Assembly: GCA_016845105.1 (NCBI GenBank)
Contig: JAERTF010000181.1
Location: forward strand, 1-64,000
Source of the DNA: Bacteroidota bacterium
GTDB taxonomy: Bacteria > Bacteroidota > Bacteroidia > Bacteroidales > F082
Direction of reading: 5' to 3'
DNA: 64,000 bases
Shown: in pieces, positions 43,257 to 52,178 of the stretch
Position numbering within the stretch: position 1 is the first letter of the stretch
Layout: every line of letters starts with the position of its first letter
Notes under the pieces: model-generated
Database searches by the model: none
Seen by the model: the letters and a program-made list of their open reading frames with translations, nothing else
Told to the model about the DNA's origin: nothing
Position numbers and translations under genes: made by a program

Positions 43257-44600
43257 TTATTCAAAAAAGTTATTTACCGGTCCATATGCATGGAAGAACC
43301 CTGTTAGCATTACTGTATTTACATGATCTATCTCATCAGCTACAGCATCAGCCACAAGTTTTTCACCTATAGCTTTGGAACGGCGTCCATAATTTACTGC
43401 CGTTACAGAACCCAATGCATCGGATGATTTTAGATCATTAAAGAAAGCTGTAAGAATATCATCTTTCTTCTTGTTTCTAACGATAGATTTCCAAGCAACA
43501 ACCGAATCAGGAAGGTCACCTAATATCTCATCACACTCATCCTTAAATTGATCAATATCCACATAAGTCTGTTTATGAATATCCCAAATTGAAGTAACAC
43601 GACTTCCTTTATATTTTAAAAACCCGTCTTTCTGAGCTCCACTTGATTTTTGTCCACCTTTAACTCCCTGCAACATCATCTTGTCGAGCAAGTCACTATG
43701 AAGTTCTTCATCATCAACAAATGGATTCATAACTCCAAGTATAAACTGTACAACATCAATTCCTACATAATCGATGAGTTGAAAAATACCCATCGGACGT
43801 ACAAGATAGTCCTGTGTAATCTTGTTTATCATATATATGGCTTTGTACAATGGCATATCCTTTTCACTGGCTAAAGTTTCAGCTTCTTTCATACCATGAA
43901 GGGCATCACGCATAAAATGACCATTTCCAATAAACCCGGCAAAATCATTTGATGGTACAATTATCTTTCTAAGTTTCTTGGCATACTTATGAGCAAACTC
44001 AATAACATCTTCAGTTGTTTTGTCTGTTTTAATTAACTCAACTAACCGTTGCACAGCAGGCGGGTTATAAAAATGGAAACCAATAACTCTTCCCTCCAAA
44101 TTAGCCTCCTTTTCAATAAGGCCTATTGGTACAGAAGATGTATTTGTAAAATACCATGGACTATTTCCATTATTCGTATCAATATCTGTTAATAGTTTAA
44201 CCTTTAAAGCTCTATTCTCACTAACTGCTTCAAAGATTAAGTTTGAACTATATGCAGCTGACATAGTGGTAACAGGTCGAACCACATTAAGCACATCAAA
44301 AATGTACTCATCTATAATTTCATAATTTTCAACTAGGTCATCACGATCAGCATATACTTTTCTTAACCAAACAGTTTTCTTTTCAGCAACTTTGCGAACC
44401 TGGTCACGTAGATATTTCATTAATCCCGATAAGCCCTCTGGAGAAACATCAATGGCATTTAACACGAATGATTTCCCTTTGTTTTCAGGCAATAGACTTA
44501 GATCGGCCATTTCAACAGCCGTGAGCAGAAGTATCCCACTACCCATTTTTCCAGCTGCACCAAGTACCGATACATTTTGTAATCTTTCTTCGTAGGTCAT
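43257..44600 (-). CDS. 3-hydroxyacyl-CoA dehydrogenase
   Basis: NAD-dependent oxidation of 3-hydroxyacyl-CoA. The 447-residue protein starts with the dinucleotide loop VLGAAGKMGSGI and has the signature GFHFYNPPAVQRLVEL with the catalytic His-Glu region, then a C-terminal helical domain (DFAGFIGNGHFMRDAL, GIFQLIDYVGIDV). A long insert after the Rossmann motif, compared with FadB-type enzymes (~290 residues for stand-alone forms), is visible. It directly precedes the thiolase gene. With the acyl-CoA dehydrogenase/ETF at the other end of the window, most of a beta-oxidation set is present; no enoyl-CoA hydratase is seen. Confidence 0.92.
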   Translation of the reverse strand: MTYEERLQNVSVLGAAGKMGSGILLLTAVEMADLSLLPENKGKSFVLNAIDVSPEGLSGLMKYLRDQVRKVAEKKTVWLRKVYADRDDLVENYEIIDEYIFDVLNVVRPVTTMSAAYSSNLIFEAVSENRALKVKLLTDIDTNNGNSPWYFTNTSSVPIGLIEKEANLEGRVIGFHFYNPPAVQRLVELIKTDKTTEDVIEFAHKYAKKLRKIIVPSNDFAGFIGNGHFMRDALHGMKEAETLASEKDMPLYKAIYMINKITQDYLVRPMGIFQLIDYVGIDVVQFILGVMNPFVDDEELHSDLLDKMMLQGVKGGQKSSGAQKDGFLKYKGSRVTSIWDIHKQTYVDIDQFKDECDEILGDLPDSVVAWKSIVRNKKKDDILTAFFNDLKSSDALGSVTAVNYGRRSKAIGEKLVADAVADEIDHVNTVMLTGFFHAYGPVNNFFE

Positions 44601-44639
44601 ATTTAAACGATTTTATTCATTTGTAACTTTATAAAGTCC

Positions 44640-44647
44640 CAAATTTA
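44640..44647 (-). promoter_or_regulatory. -7 box TAAATTTG for 3-hydroxyacyl-CoA dehydrogenase
   Basis: Exact TAnnTTTG on the minus strand, about 39 nt before the start codon. It should head the dehydrogenase-thiolase transcript. No good -33 element is seen. Confidence 0.5.
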
Positions 44648-44781
44648 CGAAAAATAGGATAATTATTATTGAGATTGTTTCAAAATTATCAGTTAATTAT
44701 ACTTTGAAAGGATCAATATTCGGACTAGTACTAGAGATGGTTTAAAGATTAGTTCGATTGTAATAATCTAAGTTAATCTCA

Positions 44782-45756
44782 TCAATTTGACAGATAATTT
44801 GTTATACTATTAGCCTCACTATCATACCCCTCTCTTCTGAAAATATCACGCAAAATTCTCAATTCACCTAAACTTAAAGAACCGATTCCGTTATGGGTTG
44901 CCTTTGAGAGTAGTTCACTTTCGGTTATACCTCCACCTGATAAGAGAGATAATATTAAGTAAATCACAATAAAAATAATTACGAATACGCCAATAAACAT
45001 TCCCGTAATAAAAGTTATAACAGATGTGATACCATAATAAATAACTCTAAGAATCCCTTTCCATTTGTAAGTAAGTATATATGAAAGAAATGATAAAAAA
45101 AGGAAAATAATTAGTAAAACAGCCAGAGACCACATATACCAGCTTATCCAATTGTTATCCTCGGGTAACCAAAATATCTTTTTTATAAATATTGTTTGAA
45201 ACACTTCTTCCCTCCAAAACATAAATACAAATGAAAATAAAACACCAAACAAGCCTGTATAATATGGTAAACTGCTATACACTTCCGAATAATCATCATC
45301 AAGTATATCATCAAATTTACGACATAGAGCTAGTAGACCTAATGATATAAGATACATAATTACAATACCAGCCCAAAATTCCCATTTTCTCCAGTTAAGA
45401 TATTTATTCAGAGAATCACGAATTGTATTTATGACCAAACCAAGATCCATATTTGAAACCCTCGAATTATCGATAATCCGGATAGCCTTTACGTAGTTGC
45501 TGCTAACATACCCAGTATCATTGTTATATTCAATTGCAACCCAGTTAAAGTATGACTTTATATCTTTCAATGTATCACCTAAGTAAACCTTACCGATTAT
45601 TTTTGAATTCTTTTCTGTGTATTTCCTAACGTTTTGAACATTGCTTTTTACAACATAAACTCTTTTTTTTTCGTCGTGTCGTTTTAGATATGAACATGAT
45701 GACATAGATGTAGCAAGAAAAGAAGTAATAAGCAATAATTGAATTATTAGTTTCAT
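44782..45756 (-). CDS. membrane lipoprotein-like protein with SH3b domain
   Basis: I take the ATG at 45756 (324 residues) because it yields a signal with lipobox MSSC near residue 21. Residues ~32-95 form a bacterial SH3 domain (VYVVKSNVQNVRKYTEKNSKIIGKVYLGD, WVAIEYNNDTGYVSSNYVKAI). Four hydrophobic segments follow, at about residues 125-145, 165-182, 210-232 and 240-275, so it spans the membrane. The C-terminal ~40 residues are soluble. The function is not known; cell-wall binding by the SH3b region is plausible. It is divergent from the T9SS propeller gene. Confidence 0.7.
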   Translation of the reverse strand: MKLIIQLLLITSFLATSMSSCSYLKRHDEKKRVYVVKSNVQNVRKYTEKNSKIIGKVYLGDTLKDIKSYFNWVAIEYNNDTGYVSSNYVKAIRIIDNSRVSNMDLGLVINTIRDSLNKYLNWRKWEFWAGIVIMYLISLGLLALCRKFDDILDDDYSEVYSSLPYYTGLFGVLFSFVFMFWREEVFQTIFIKKIFWLPEDNNWISWYMWSLAVLLIIFLFLSFLSYILTYKWKGILRVIYYGITSVITFITGMFIGVFVIIFIVIYLILSLLSGGGITESELLSKATHNGIGSLSLGELRILRDIFRREGYDSEANSITNYLSN

Positions 45757-45912
45757 CTTTAGGGTATTATGGGATATCATCTTCAAAGTTAATATAATTA
45801 TTTAACTATTAAACTCTTACAAACCAAAAAATCTGGTTAAGTACATAATATTATACAACCAATAAACTGCTATGATTGTCTATCTTTACGGCATCAAATT
45901 AAATATCAAAAA

Positions 45913-48654
45913 ATGAGTAAAATAACAACATCAGTAATTACCATAACTATTATTAGTATTATAATTGGAGGCTTCCTGATCAATCATAATTCTCCGAATG
46001 AAAGGGAAAAATACGAACAAAACCTTCTTCAAAAAGCCCTTGAAATTAAACCACAAGTAGAGAAAATTGACAATGGGTTTAAATCACCAAATCAGCCAGA
46101 TATGGCCGCATTTCAGGAATACACTATGACCGTAGATCCGGCAACTGGAGAGGTACCTACTGACCGACTAATATCTGCATATAAACATACTAGGAGCCTT
46201 CAAGATCAACCAAATCAAACACGAAGTACTAACTCACAATTAGACTGGGTAACTTCTGGTTCAGATATGGGAGGACGAACACGTGCTTTGATGTTTGACC
46301 CAAACGATCCTGAGAATAAAAAAGTATGGGCGGGGGGTGTAACAGGTGGATTGTGGTATAATGATGATATTACAAATACATCACAAGAATGGACACCTGT
46401 TGGTGACTTTTGGAGTAATATAGCCATTAGCTGCATTACTTACGATCCAAATAATACTCAAACTTTCTATGTTGGAACCGGTGAGGCTCAAACTGCAAGG
46501 ATAATTTACCGTGCTTCTTCAGGTGTTGGAGCTGGTATTTTCATGACAGTTGACGGTGGTGAGACATGGGAATTAATGGAATCAACCGAAGACTTCGATT
46601 ATATCACAGATATTATTGTTAAAGATGAAAATGGAACAAGTGTTATTTATGCTTGTGTTGCCTCAGGAACATATATGGGTGAAGATCACGAGAGTGAGCC
46701 AACTGATGGGGTTTACAGGTCGGATAACGGTGGAGATACATGGACACAGGTAATGCCTGAGATACCTGATTCACCAACTAACAAACCATATACTCCAGCA
46801 GATATTGAATTGGCTAGCAATGGAAGAATTTACGTTGGGACCATGGAAAACTTAGATCTTGACGGAGGTGCAACAATACTTTACTCTGACAACGGAATAG
46901 CTGGTAGCTGGACAATTTATGCGGATTATAACGACACTATTTCCACAGATTCATATTACGATATCCCAGCCAGAACAATTGTTGCCACTGCACCTTCCGA
47001 TCCGAATACCGTGTATGCTCAATTTGCTGCAGGATATACAAGTGGATTTGTATATTACAGAGGCCGGTATATGGCAAAATCAAATGACGGAGGTGCATCA
47101 TGGACAAAAGTACCTATACCTGATACAGACTGGTCTACTTTAGCATGGCATGCATTTGTGCTAAAGGTTGATCCAACAAATCCAAACACTGTTTATACAG
47201 GTGGGCTTGATTTATGGAAAACGATTAATGGTGGTAATTCTTGGAATCACATTTCAAACTGGGCATTAATGTACTATGGGGGAGGTGATGAATATGTACA
47301 TGCTGATCAGCATAATATTCAGTTCCAACCAGGATCAAGTAATACAGCAATATTTAGTAGTGATGGAGGTGTATTCTTAACCACAACTGCAAACTACACA
47401 TATCCTGTATTTATTGAAAGAAACAAAGGTTATAGTACTCTTCAATATTATACTTGTGCCCTTAAACCTTCCCTTGCATCAAAATATTATATTGGTGGTT
47501 TGCAAGATAATGGCACACTCTATCACAGGGGATCATCTCTTGATATTGGAGACATGATTGATGGTGGAGATGGTGCCTATTGCTTTTGGGATCAAGATCA
47601 AGCGAATATATTCATAACCTCTGTATATTATAATAGTTACACTTCTTGGAGTTCTGATTCCCAGGCCGACGATTTTGGTGGAAATACGGGCACTTTCATC
47701 AGTCCTGCCGACTATGATTACAAAGAAAATATACTTTACTCAAACGCTGTTGGTTTTTTTGGATCCAATAATAATAGATTACTAAGAGCCAAGAATATTC
47801 CTTTTAATGTTAGTACTGACTTAATTAACCTTGGAACCGGTATGTGGGTTCCATTTTCTCATGTTAAATATTCCAGTTATTCTCCTGATGGAACCTCTAC
47901 ATTATTTGTTGGCACCGAATCAGGTAGGTTATACAAGGTAACCAATGCACAATCAACGCCTGAAAGTATGGAAATAGGTAGTTCTGATTTTCCCACAGCA
48001 AATATATCTTGTGTGGCTATCGGAGAAAGTGAAGATAACCTATTGGTTACTTTTTCCAATTATGGAGTGTCCTCGGTATGGCTAACTATGGATGGTGGCG
48101 ATACTTGGGTTGAAAAAGAAAATAATCTTCCTGACATTCCAATACGTTGGGCAATTTTCCATCCTGATAATAATGGACAGGCATTACTTGCAACTGAAAT
48201 TGGAGTGTGGTCGACAAATATGCTAAACGAGGAAACTACAGAATGGGAAACCTCAGTTAATGGAATGGCGAATGTAAGAGTTGATATGCTAAAGGTTCGT
48301 GAATCAGACAATACCGTTTTGGCTGCTACACATGGTAGAGGATTATTTACTGCTGAATATTTATTGGATATTTATACTGATATTGAGGATACTAAAGTAG
48401 TTAATAATGCATTTAGTATTTATCCCAACCCTGCAGTTGATAAAATCACAATATCAACAAATTCAATAATTCCCAATCCTATTACCTTAAATATCACTGA
48501 CCTTCAAGGCAAAGTGGTATATAATAATCAGATAATCAATCAATCGAATAAAATAAGTAAGTCTGTTGAACTGCCTAACCTTAGTAGTGGCACTTATATT
48601 GTAAATTTCAAATATAATGGAATCATTGAGAGTACTAAACTAGTTGTTAAGTAG
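45913..48654 (+). CDS. secreted VPS10/BNR propeller protein with T9SS sorting domain
   Basis: A 913-residue exported protein. A single N-terminal hydrophobic segment (residues ~5-24) acts as signal. Residues ~110-780 contain repeats typical of sortilin/BNR glycosidase-like propellers: TVDGGETWELM, RSDNGGDTWTQV, SNDGGASWTKV, TINGGNSWNHI, TMDGGDTWVEK, and a terminal THGRGLF. The end is a type A sorting domain from about 835 (FSIYPNPAVDK to the Lys at the C-terminus). It shares architecture with the 15250-18906 protein but has no PKD domain. Likely a surface adhesin or hydrolase; the catalytic residues cannot be named. Confidence 0.88.
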   Translation: MSKITTSVITITIISIIIGGFLINHNSPNEREKYEQNLLQKALEIKPQVEKIDNGFKSPNQPDMAAFQEYTMTVDPATGEVPTDRLISAYKHTRSLQDQPNQTRSTNSQLDWVTSGSDMGGRTRALMFDPNDPENKKVWAGGVTGGLWYNDDITNTSQEWTPVGDFWSNIAISCITYDPNNTQTFYVGTGEAQTARIIYRASSGVGAGIFMTVDGGETWELMESTEDFDYITDIIVKDENGTSVIYACVASGTYMGEDHESEPTDGVYRSDNGGDTWTQVMPEIPDSPTNKPYTPADIELASNGRIYVGTMENLDLDGGATILYSDNGIAGSWTIYADYNDTISTDSYYDIPARTIVATAPSDPNTVYAQFAAGYTSGFVYYRGRYMAKSNDGGASWTKVPIPDTDWSTLAWHAFVLKVDPTNPNTVYTGGLDLWKTINGGNSWNHISNWALMYYGGGDEYVHADQHNIQFQPGSSNTAIFSSDGGVFLTTTANYTYPVFIERNKGYSTLQYYTCALKPSLASKYYIGGLQDNGTLYHRGSSLDIGDMIDGGDGAYCFWDQDQANIFITSVYYNSYTSWSSDSQADDFGGNTGTFISPADYDYKENILYSNAVGFFGSNNNRLLRAKNIPFNVSTDLINLGTGMWVPFSHVKYSSYSPDGTSTLFVGTESGRLYKVTNAQSTPESMEIGSSDFPTANISCVAIGESEDNLLVTFSNYGVSSVWLTMDGGDTWVEKENNLPDIPIRWAIFHPDNNGQALLATEIGVWSTNMLNEETTEWETSVNGMANVRVDMLKVRESDNTVLAATHGRGLFTAEYLLDIYTDIEDTKVVNNAFSIYPNPAVDKITISTNSIIPNPITLNITDLQGKVVYNNQIINQSNKISKSVELPNLSSGTYIVNFKYNGIIESTKLVVK

Positions 48655-48747
48655 TGGTATGTAAGGTATGAGATTTTATATATTTTTCTTCATTTTCAAC
48701 TATAAAACAAAATAGCCAATTGTTTCTGGCCGTTGTAGGGTGTAGTT

Positions 48748-49488
48748 TTATTTCATTTTAATCAACAAACTCAATCCAATGTCAATTGCTGTTATCTTTT
48801 GTCTTGTTTCTAGGTCTTTATATTTCCATCCACTACTTAAAAGAGGATATTCAGCTTTATATTCAAGTGTAGGATTGCTATATGAATAACTAATGTTAAA
48901 TAGCAAACCAAACCTTTTATTTATTGAATAGATATAATTAATCTCTGGTCTGACACAAAAACTCATGCCCTTACCGCTACTTATGTAATATATCCAGATC
49001 AAATTGTTGTTTGTAAAGAAATTATGTCCAACCGATGGCCTATTAGCAACGGTTAATCCACCCAACAGAGACATTGAAATTTGAGATCTGCCAATACCAT
49101 AATTTAGTGTAGGGCCAACTAACATGTTTATATTTGTCCATCTACCAACATCAGTTATTAGATGAACATCTGGAGGAAGACCTATATTCATAAATGTTGT
49201 ATCAATCAACTGATCTGCAGAATAAGAGTTTATAGATATTGCGACTTTTAGTCCAAGCAAATTATTTGATGTATACCCATAACTTCCATAAATACAAAAA
49301 CCATTATTTGCGGCACCGTGTGAGTTGTCAGTACCTGAAACACTACCAAAACTACCATTAGGCATTGATACTCCTACTCCAATTGAAGCAAAAAAACTTT
49401 TATTTCCATTCCTATTGCTTTCTTCTTGAGAAAAGGAGACTTTACATACAAAAGATAATAATATTAAACAAAGTAATACTTTTCTCAT
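48748..49488 (-). CDS. outer-membrane beta-barrel protein
   Basis: A 246-residue protein with a signal peptide (about residues 1-20) and alternating hydrophobic strands in the style of small Bacteroidota outer-membrane barrels (FFASIGVGVSMPNGSF, GLKVAISINSY, ISMSLLGGLTV, FGLLFNISYSYS, AIDIGLSLLIKMK). It is convergent with the T9SS propeller gene and separated by 93 bp. Specific function not recognised. Confidence 0.7.
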   Translation of the reverse strand: MRKVLLCLILLSFVCKVSFSQEESNRNGNKSFFASIGVGVSMPNGSFGSVSGTDNSHGAANNGFCIYGSYGYTSNNLLGLKVAISINSYSADQLIDTTFMNIGLPPDVHLITDVGRWTNINMLVGPTLNYGIGRSQISMSLLGGLTVANRPSVGHNFFTNNNLIWIYYISSGKGMSFCVRPEINYIYSINKRFGLLFNISYSYSNPTLEYKAEYPLLSSGWKYKDLETRQKITAIDIGLSLLIKMK

Positions 49489-49561
49489 TTTATTATTAAT
49501 CTTTTCTTTAGTTTTCCAATGGGATTTTTTTTAATGTTGTGGTAAACCAAATTACACCCAA

Positions 49562-50917
49562 CTAATAACTATCCTTCATCCAATTGTACGGTTGTCTTTT
49601 TATCCATTGTGCTCGTGTAAAATCAGGGAAATCCTGAACTTCACCATTATTTGCAATTGATAACTCAGATAGTGGTGTTATTGCACTCCATGCAGCTGCA
49701 TCATAAGCATCGAGTGGTGGTGCAACATTGTTTTTTACGCTTTCAACAAATGCATTCAGCACAAAAAAGTCCATTCCTCCATGCCCTGCTCCAACTGCTC
49801 TGTCTTCATATTTTTTCCATAAAGGATGATCATATTTATTAAGCCATTTTGTGGCTTCATCCCATCTATGTGGGTCCGATTTACCTTCGATATAAATTCT
49901 GTTTCCATCAACTTCCCAAAGCCCTTTTGTGCCTTGAACCCTAAAACCGAGTGAATATGGTCGTGGTAAATTTGTATCGTGGGTTACAATAATCGTTTCA
50001 CCATTGGCTGTTTCAATAGTAGTTGTAACAACATCACCTAATTTCCATTTAAGTTTAGCATTAGGATTATCCTCACCGGCTTCTTTAACTATATAATCAT
50101 GCAATCCTCTTGCTTTGGTAGCATGAGATGTAAGTGACATAAACCTATTACCCCTATTTATATCTGCATAAGCAGCAATTGGTCCAATTCCATGTGTGGG
50201 ATACAAATCAGCATTTCGCTTTAAGCTATGTAATGTGCGCCACTGTGCCTCACTTGTAGCTTTGGCGCCAAATAGAACTCCTCCTCCATAAGGCTGCAGT
50301 CCATTATTAAACTTAACTTCACGTAAATCATGCTGATAACCACAACGATAATGTAGTAATTCACCAAAAACATTCTGCTTAACCATATTGAGTATGGCCA
50401 TAACATCACGACGGTAATTTACATTCTCAAGTATCATCATTTGAGTACCGGTTTGTTCGAAGGTATTTACTAAATCCCAGCATTCTTCAAGAGAAGTGGC
50501 TGCGCTAACCTCAACACCTGCATATTTTCCAGCTTTCATCGAATCAACAGTCATAGGAGTATGCCATAGCCATGGAGTAGAAATTATTACAGCATCAACA
50601 TCCTTTTCTTCAAGTAAATTTCTATAATCATATTCACCATCAGCAAAAGCTTTAGCCTTTGGAAAACCTGCCTTAATTAGTATATCTTGTGAAATATCCA
50701 ATCGTTTTTGGTCAATATCACATATGGCCGTAATTTCAACATCGTTACGTTGAACTGCATTATTAAGATGTAGTACTCCTCTTAATCCAAGTCCAATAAA
50801 ACCAAGCCTTACTTTTGAATCTCTTTGCTTATTTCCAAAAGCAATATTTGGAGCAATTGCTAAGCCAACTCCTGCAACAGCTGCCGTTTTTAAAAAGTTT
50901 CTTCTATTATCTTTCAT
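49562..50917 (-). CDS. Gfo/Idh/MocA family oxidoreductase with Tat signal, GH109-like
   Basis: A 451-residue exported NAD(P)-dependent oxidoreductase. Residues 1-30 are a twin-arginine signal (RRNFLK followed by AVAGVGLAIAP). The dinucleotide loop is GFIGLGLRG, and the catalytic domain has EVSAATSLEECW, ENVNYRRDVMAILNMV and NADLYPTHGIGP. This pattern resembles GH109 enzymes, which use NAD transiently to cut alpha-N-acetylgalactosamine from glycans. It is divergent from manA by 71 bp. Glycan turnover in the periplasm is the likely role; the exact sugar is inferred. Confidence 0.87.
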   Translation of the reverse strand: MKDNRRNFLKTAAVAGVGLAIAPNIAFGNKQRDSKVRLGFIGLGLRGVLHLNNAVQRNDVEITAICDIDQKRLDISQDILIKAGFPKAKAFADGEYDYRNLLEEKDVDAVIISTPWLWHTPMTVDSMKAGKYAGVEVSAATSLEECWDLVNTFEQTGTQMMILENVNYRRDVMAILNMVKQNVFGELLHYRCGYQHDLREVKFNNGLQPYGGGVLFGAKATSEAQWRTLHSLKRNADLYPTHGIGPIAAYADINRGNRFMSLTSHATKARGLHDYIVKEAGEDNPNAKLKWKLGDVVTTTIETANGETIIVTHDTNLPRPYSLGFRVQGTKGLWEVDGNRIYIEGKSDPHRWDEATKWLNKYDHPLWKKYEDRAVGAGHGGMDFFVLNAFVESVKNNVAPPLDAYDAAAWSAITPLSELSIANNGEVQDFPDFTRAQWIKRQPYNWMKDSY

Positions 50918-50953
50918 TAATAAACTTCTTTAAGGTTAGATTTCAAAAATAGC

Positions 50954-50961
50954 TAAATTTG
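50954..50961 (+). promoter_or_regulatory. -7 box TAAATTTG for manA
   Basis: Exact TAnnTTTG on the plus strand, 27 nt before the manA ATG, in the divergent gap with the GH109-like gene. No TTG at normal spacing. Confidence 0.5.
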
Positions 50962-50988
50962 CTATTCAGAAATAAAAATAAATTGCAT

Positions 50989-51966
50989 ATGAACTCATTA
51001 TATCCATTGAAGTTTAAACCTATTTTTAAAGAAAAGATTTGGGGAGGCCAAAAAGTGAAGACTCAACTTGGTATGGACTTTGGTGACTTACCCAACTGTG
51101 GTGAAGTTTGGGTAGTATCTGGAGTTAAAAATAATGAATCCATTGTTGAAAATGGTTTTTTACAAGGCAACGAGCTAAATGAATTAGTTGAAGTTTATAT
51201 GGGTGACCTTGTGGGTGAAAAGGTTTTTGACATATTTGGTAATGAATTTCCGCTACTTATAAAATTCATTGATGCAGTAGATTGGCTTTCAGTTCAGGTT
51301 CACCCCGATGATGCGTTGGCAAAAAAACGAAATATTGGTATGGGTAAAACTGAGATGTGGTACACATTAGGTGCTGATGATGGTACACAGTTAATAAGTG
51401 GCTTTAATAAAGGTGTTGATAAGGAAACATATCTTGAACATCTTAAAAATGGGAATCTAAATAAAATACTTAATTACGAAGATGTTAACAAAGGGGATGT
51501 ATTTTATATGCCAGCGGGAAGAGTTCACGCAATAGGACCCGGAATGCTTTTGGCTGAAATTCAACAAACATCAGATACAACTTATCGTATGTTTGACTGG
51601 AATAGAGTTTCTGATAATGGAAAATCTCGTGAACTTCATACAGAGCAAGCTTTAGATGCCATTGATTTCACTCACCACAAATCATATAAAACTGATTATA
51701 AGTCAGATTTAAATTCCACAAATGAGGTTGTTAGTTGTGATAAGTTTATAACTAATATTGTAAATTTTGACCAAACTATTTACAAAGATCTTGAACCTCT
51801 CGACTCGTTTGTTATTTACATAGCCGTTGAAGGTGATACAATTTTAGTTTGGGATGATGGTGAAGAAAAAATTAACAAAGGAGAAGCAATAATTGTTCCA
51901 GCATATCTAAGTCAAATAAGTTTGGTTCCCAAAACTACTTCAAAACTACTTGAAGTTCATTTATAG
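50989..51966 (+). CDS. manA: mannose-6-phosphate isomerase class I
   Basis: Zinc-dependent interconversion of mannose 6-phosphate and fructose 6-phosphate. ATG at 50989 is chosen (325 residues) over the upstream ATG at 50959, as the -7 box lies between. The cupin metal site is seen as LSVQVHPDD and GKTEMWY, followed by MPAGRVHAIGPG and the conserved downstream half. It starts 71 bp from the divergent GH109-like gene. Supplies GDP-mannose precursors or uses mannose; no other sugar genes are adjacent. Confidence 0.93.
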   Translation: MNSLYPLKFKPIFKEKIWGGQKVKTQLGMDFGDLPNCGEVWVVSGVKNNESIVENGFLQGNELNELVEVYMGDLVGEKVFDIFGNEFPLLIKFIDAVDWLSVQVHPDDALAKKRNIGMGKTEMWYTLGADDGTQLISGFNKGVDKETYLEHLKNGNLNKILNYEDVNKGDVFYMPAGRVHAIGPGMLLAEIQQTSDTTYRMFDWNRVSDNGKSRELHTEQALDAIDFTHHKSYKTDYKSDLNSTNEVVSCDKFITNIVNFDQTIYKDLEPLDSFVIYIAVEGDTILVWDDGEEKINKGEAIIVPAYLSQISLVPKTTSKLLEVHL

Positions 51967-52133
51967 AAATCATCCTCCATTTCTACCTAAACTCTAGTCC
52001 TGTTAATATAATTTTCAACACTAACTACCTGATTGATCTAGTTTTTACTCAACGAATATACAACCTTACTGGCCGAATTATTATCCATCTTTACCGAATA
52101 AATATATCTTTAACAATCCCGGGTATCTAGTAT

Positions 52134-52141
52134 TAACTTTG
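52134..52141 (+). promoter_or_regulatory. -7 box TAACTTTG upstream of lipoprotein gene
   Basis: Exact TAnnTTTG, 37 nt before the ATG at 52179, inside the 212-bp gap after manA. No -33 match at the expected position. Confidence 0.45.
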
Positions 52142-52178
52142 GTAACAATTTTTTAAGAAATTAAAACCGGAGGTTATT

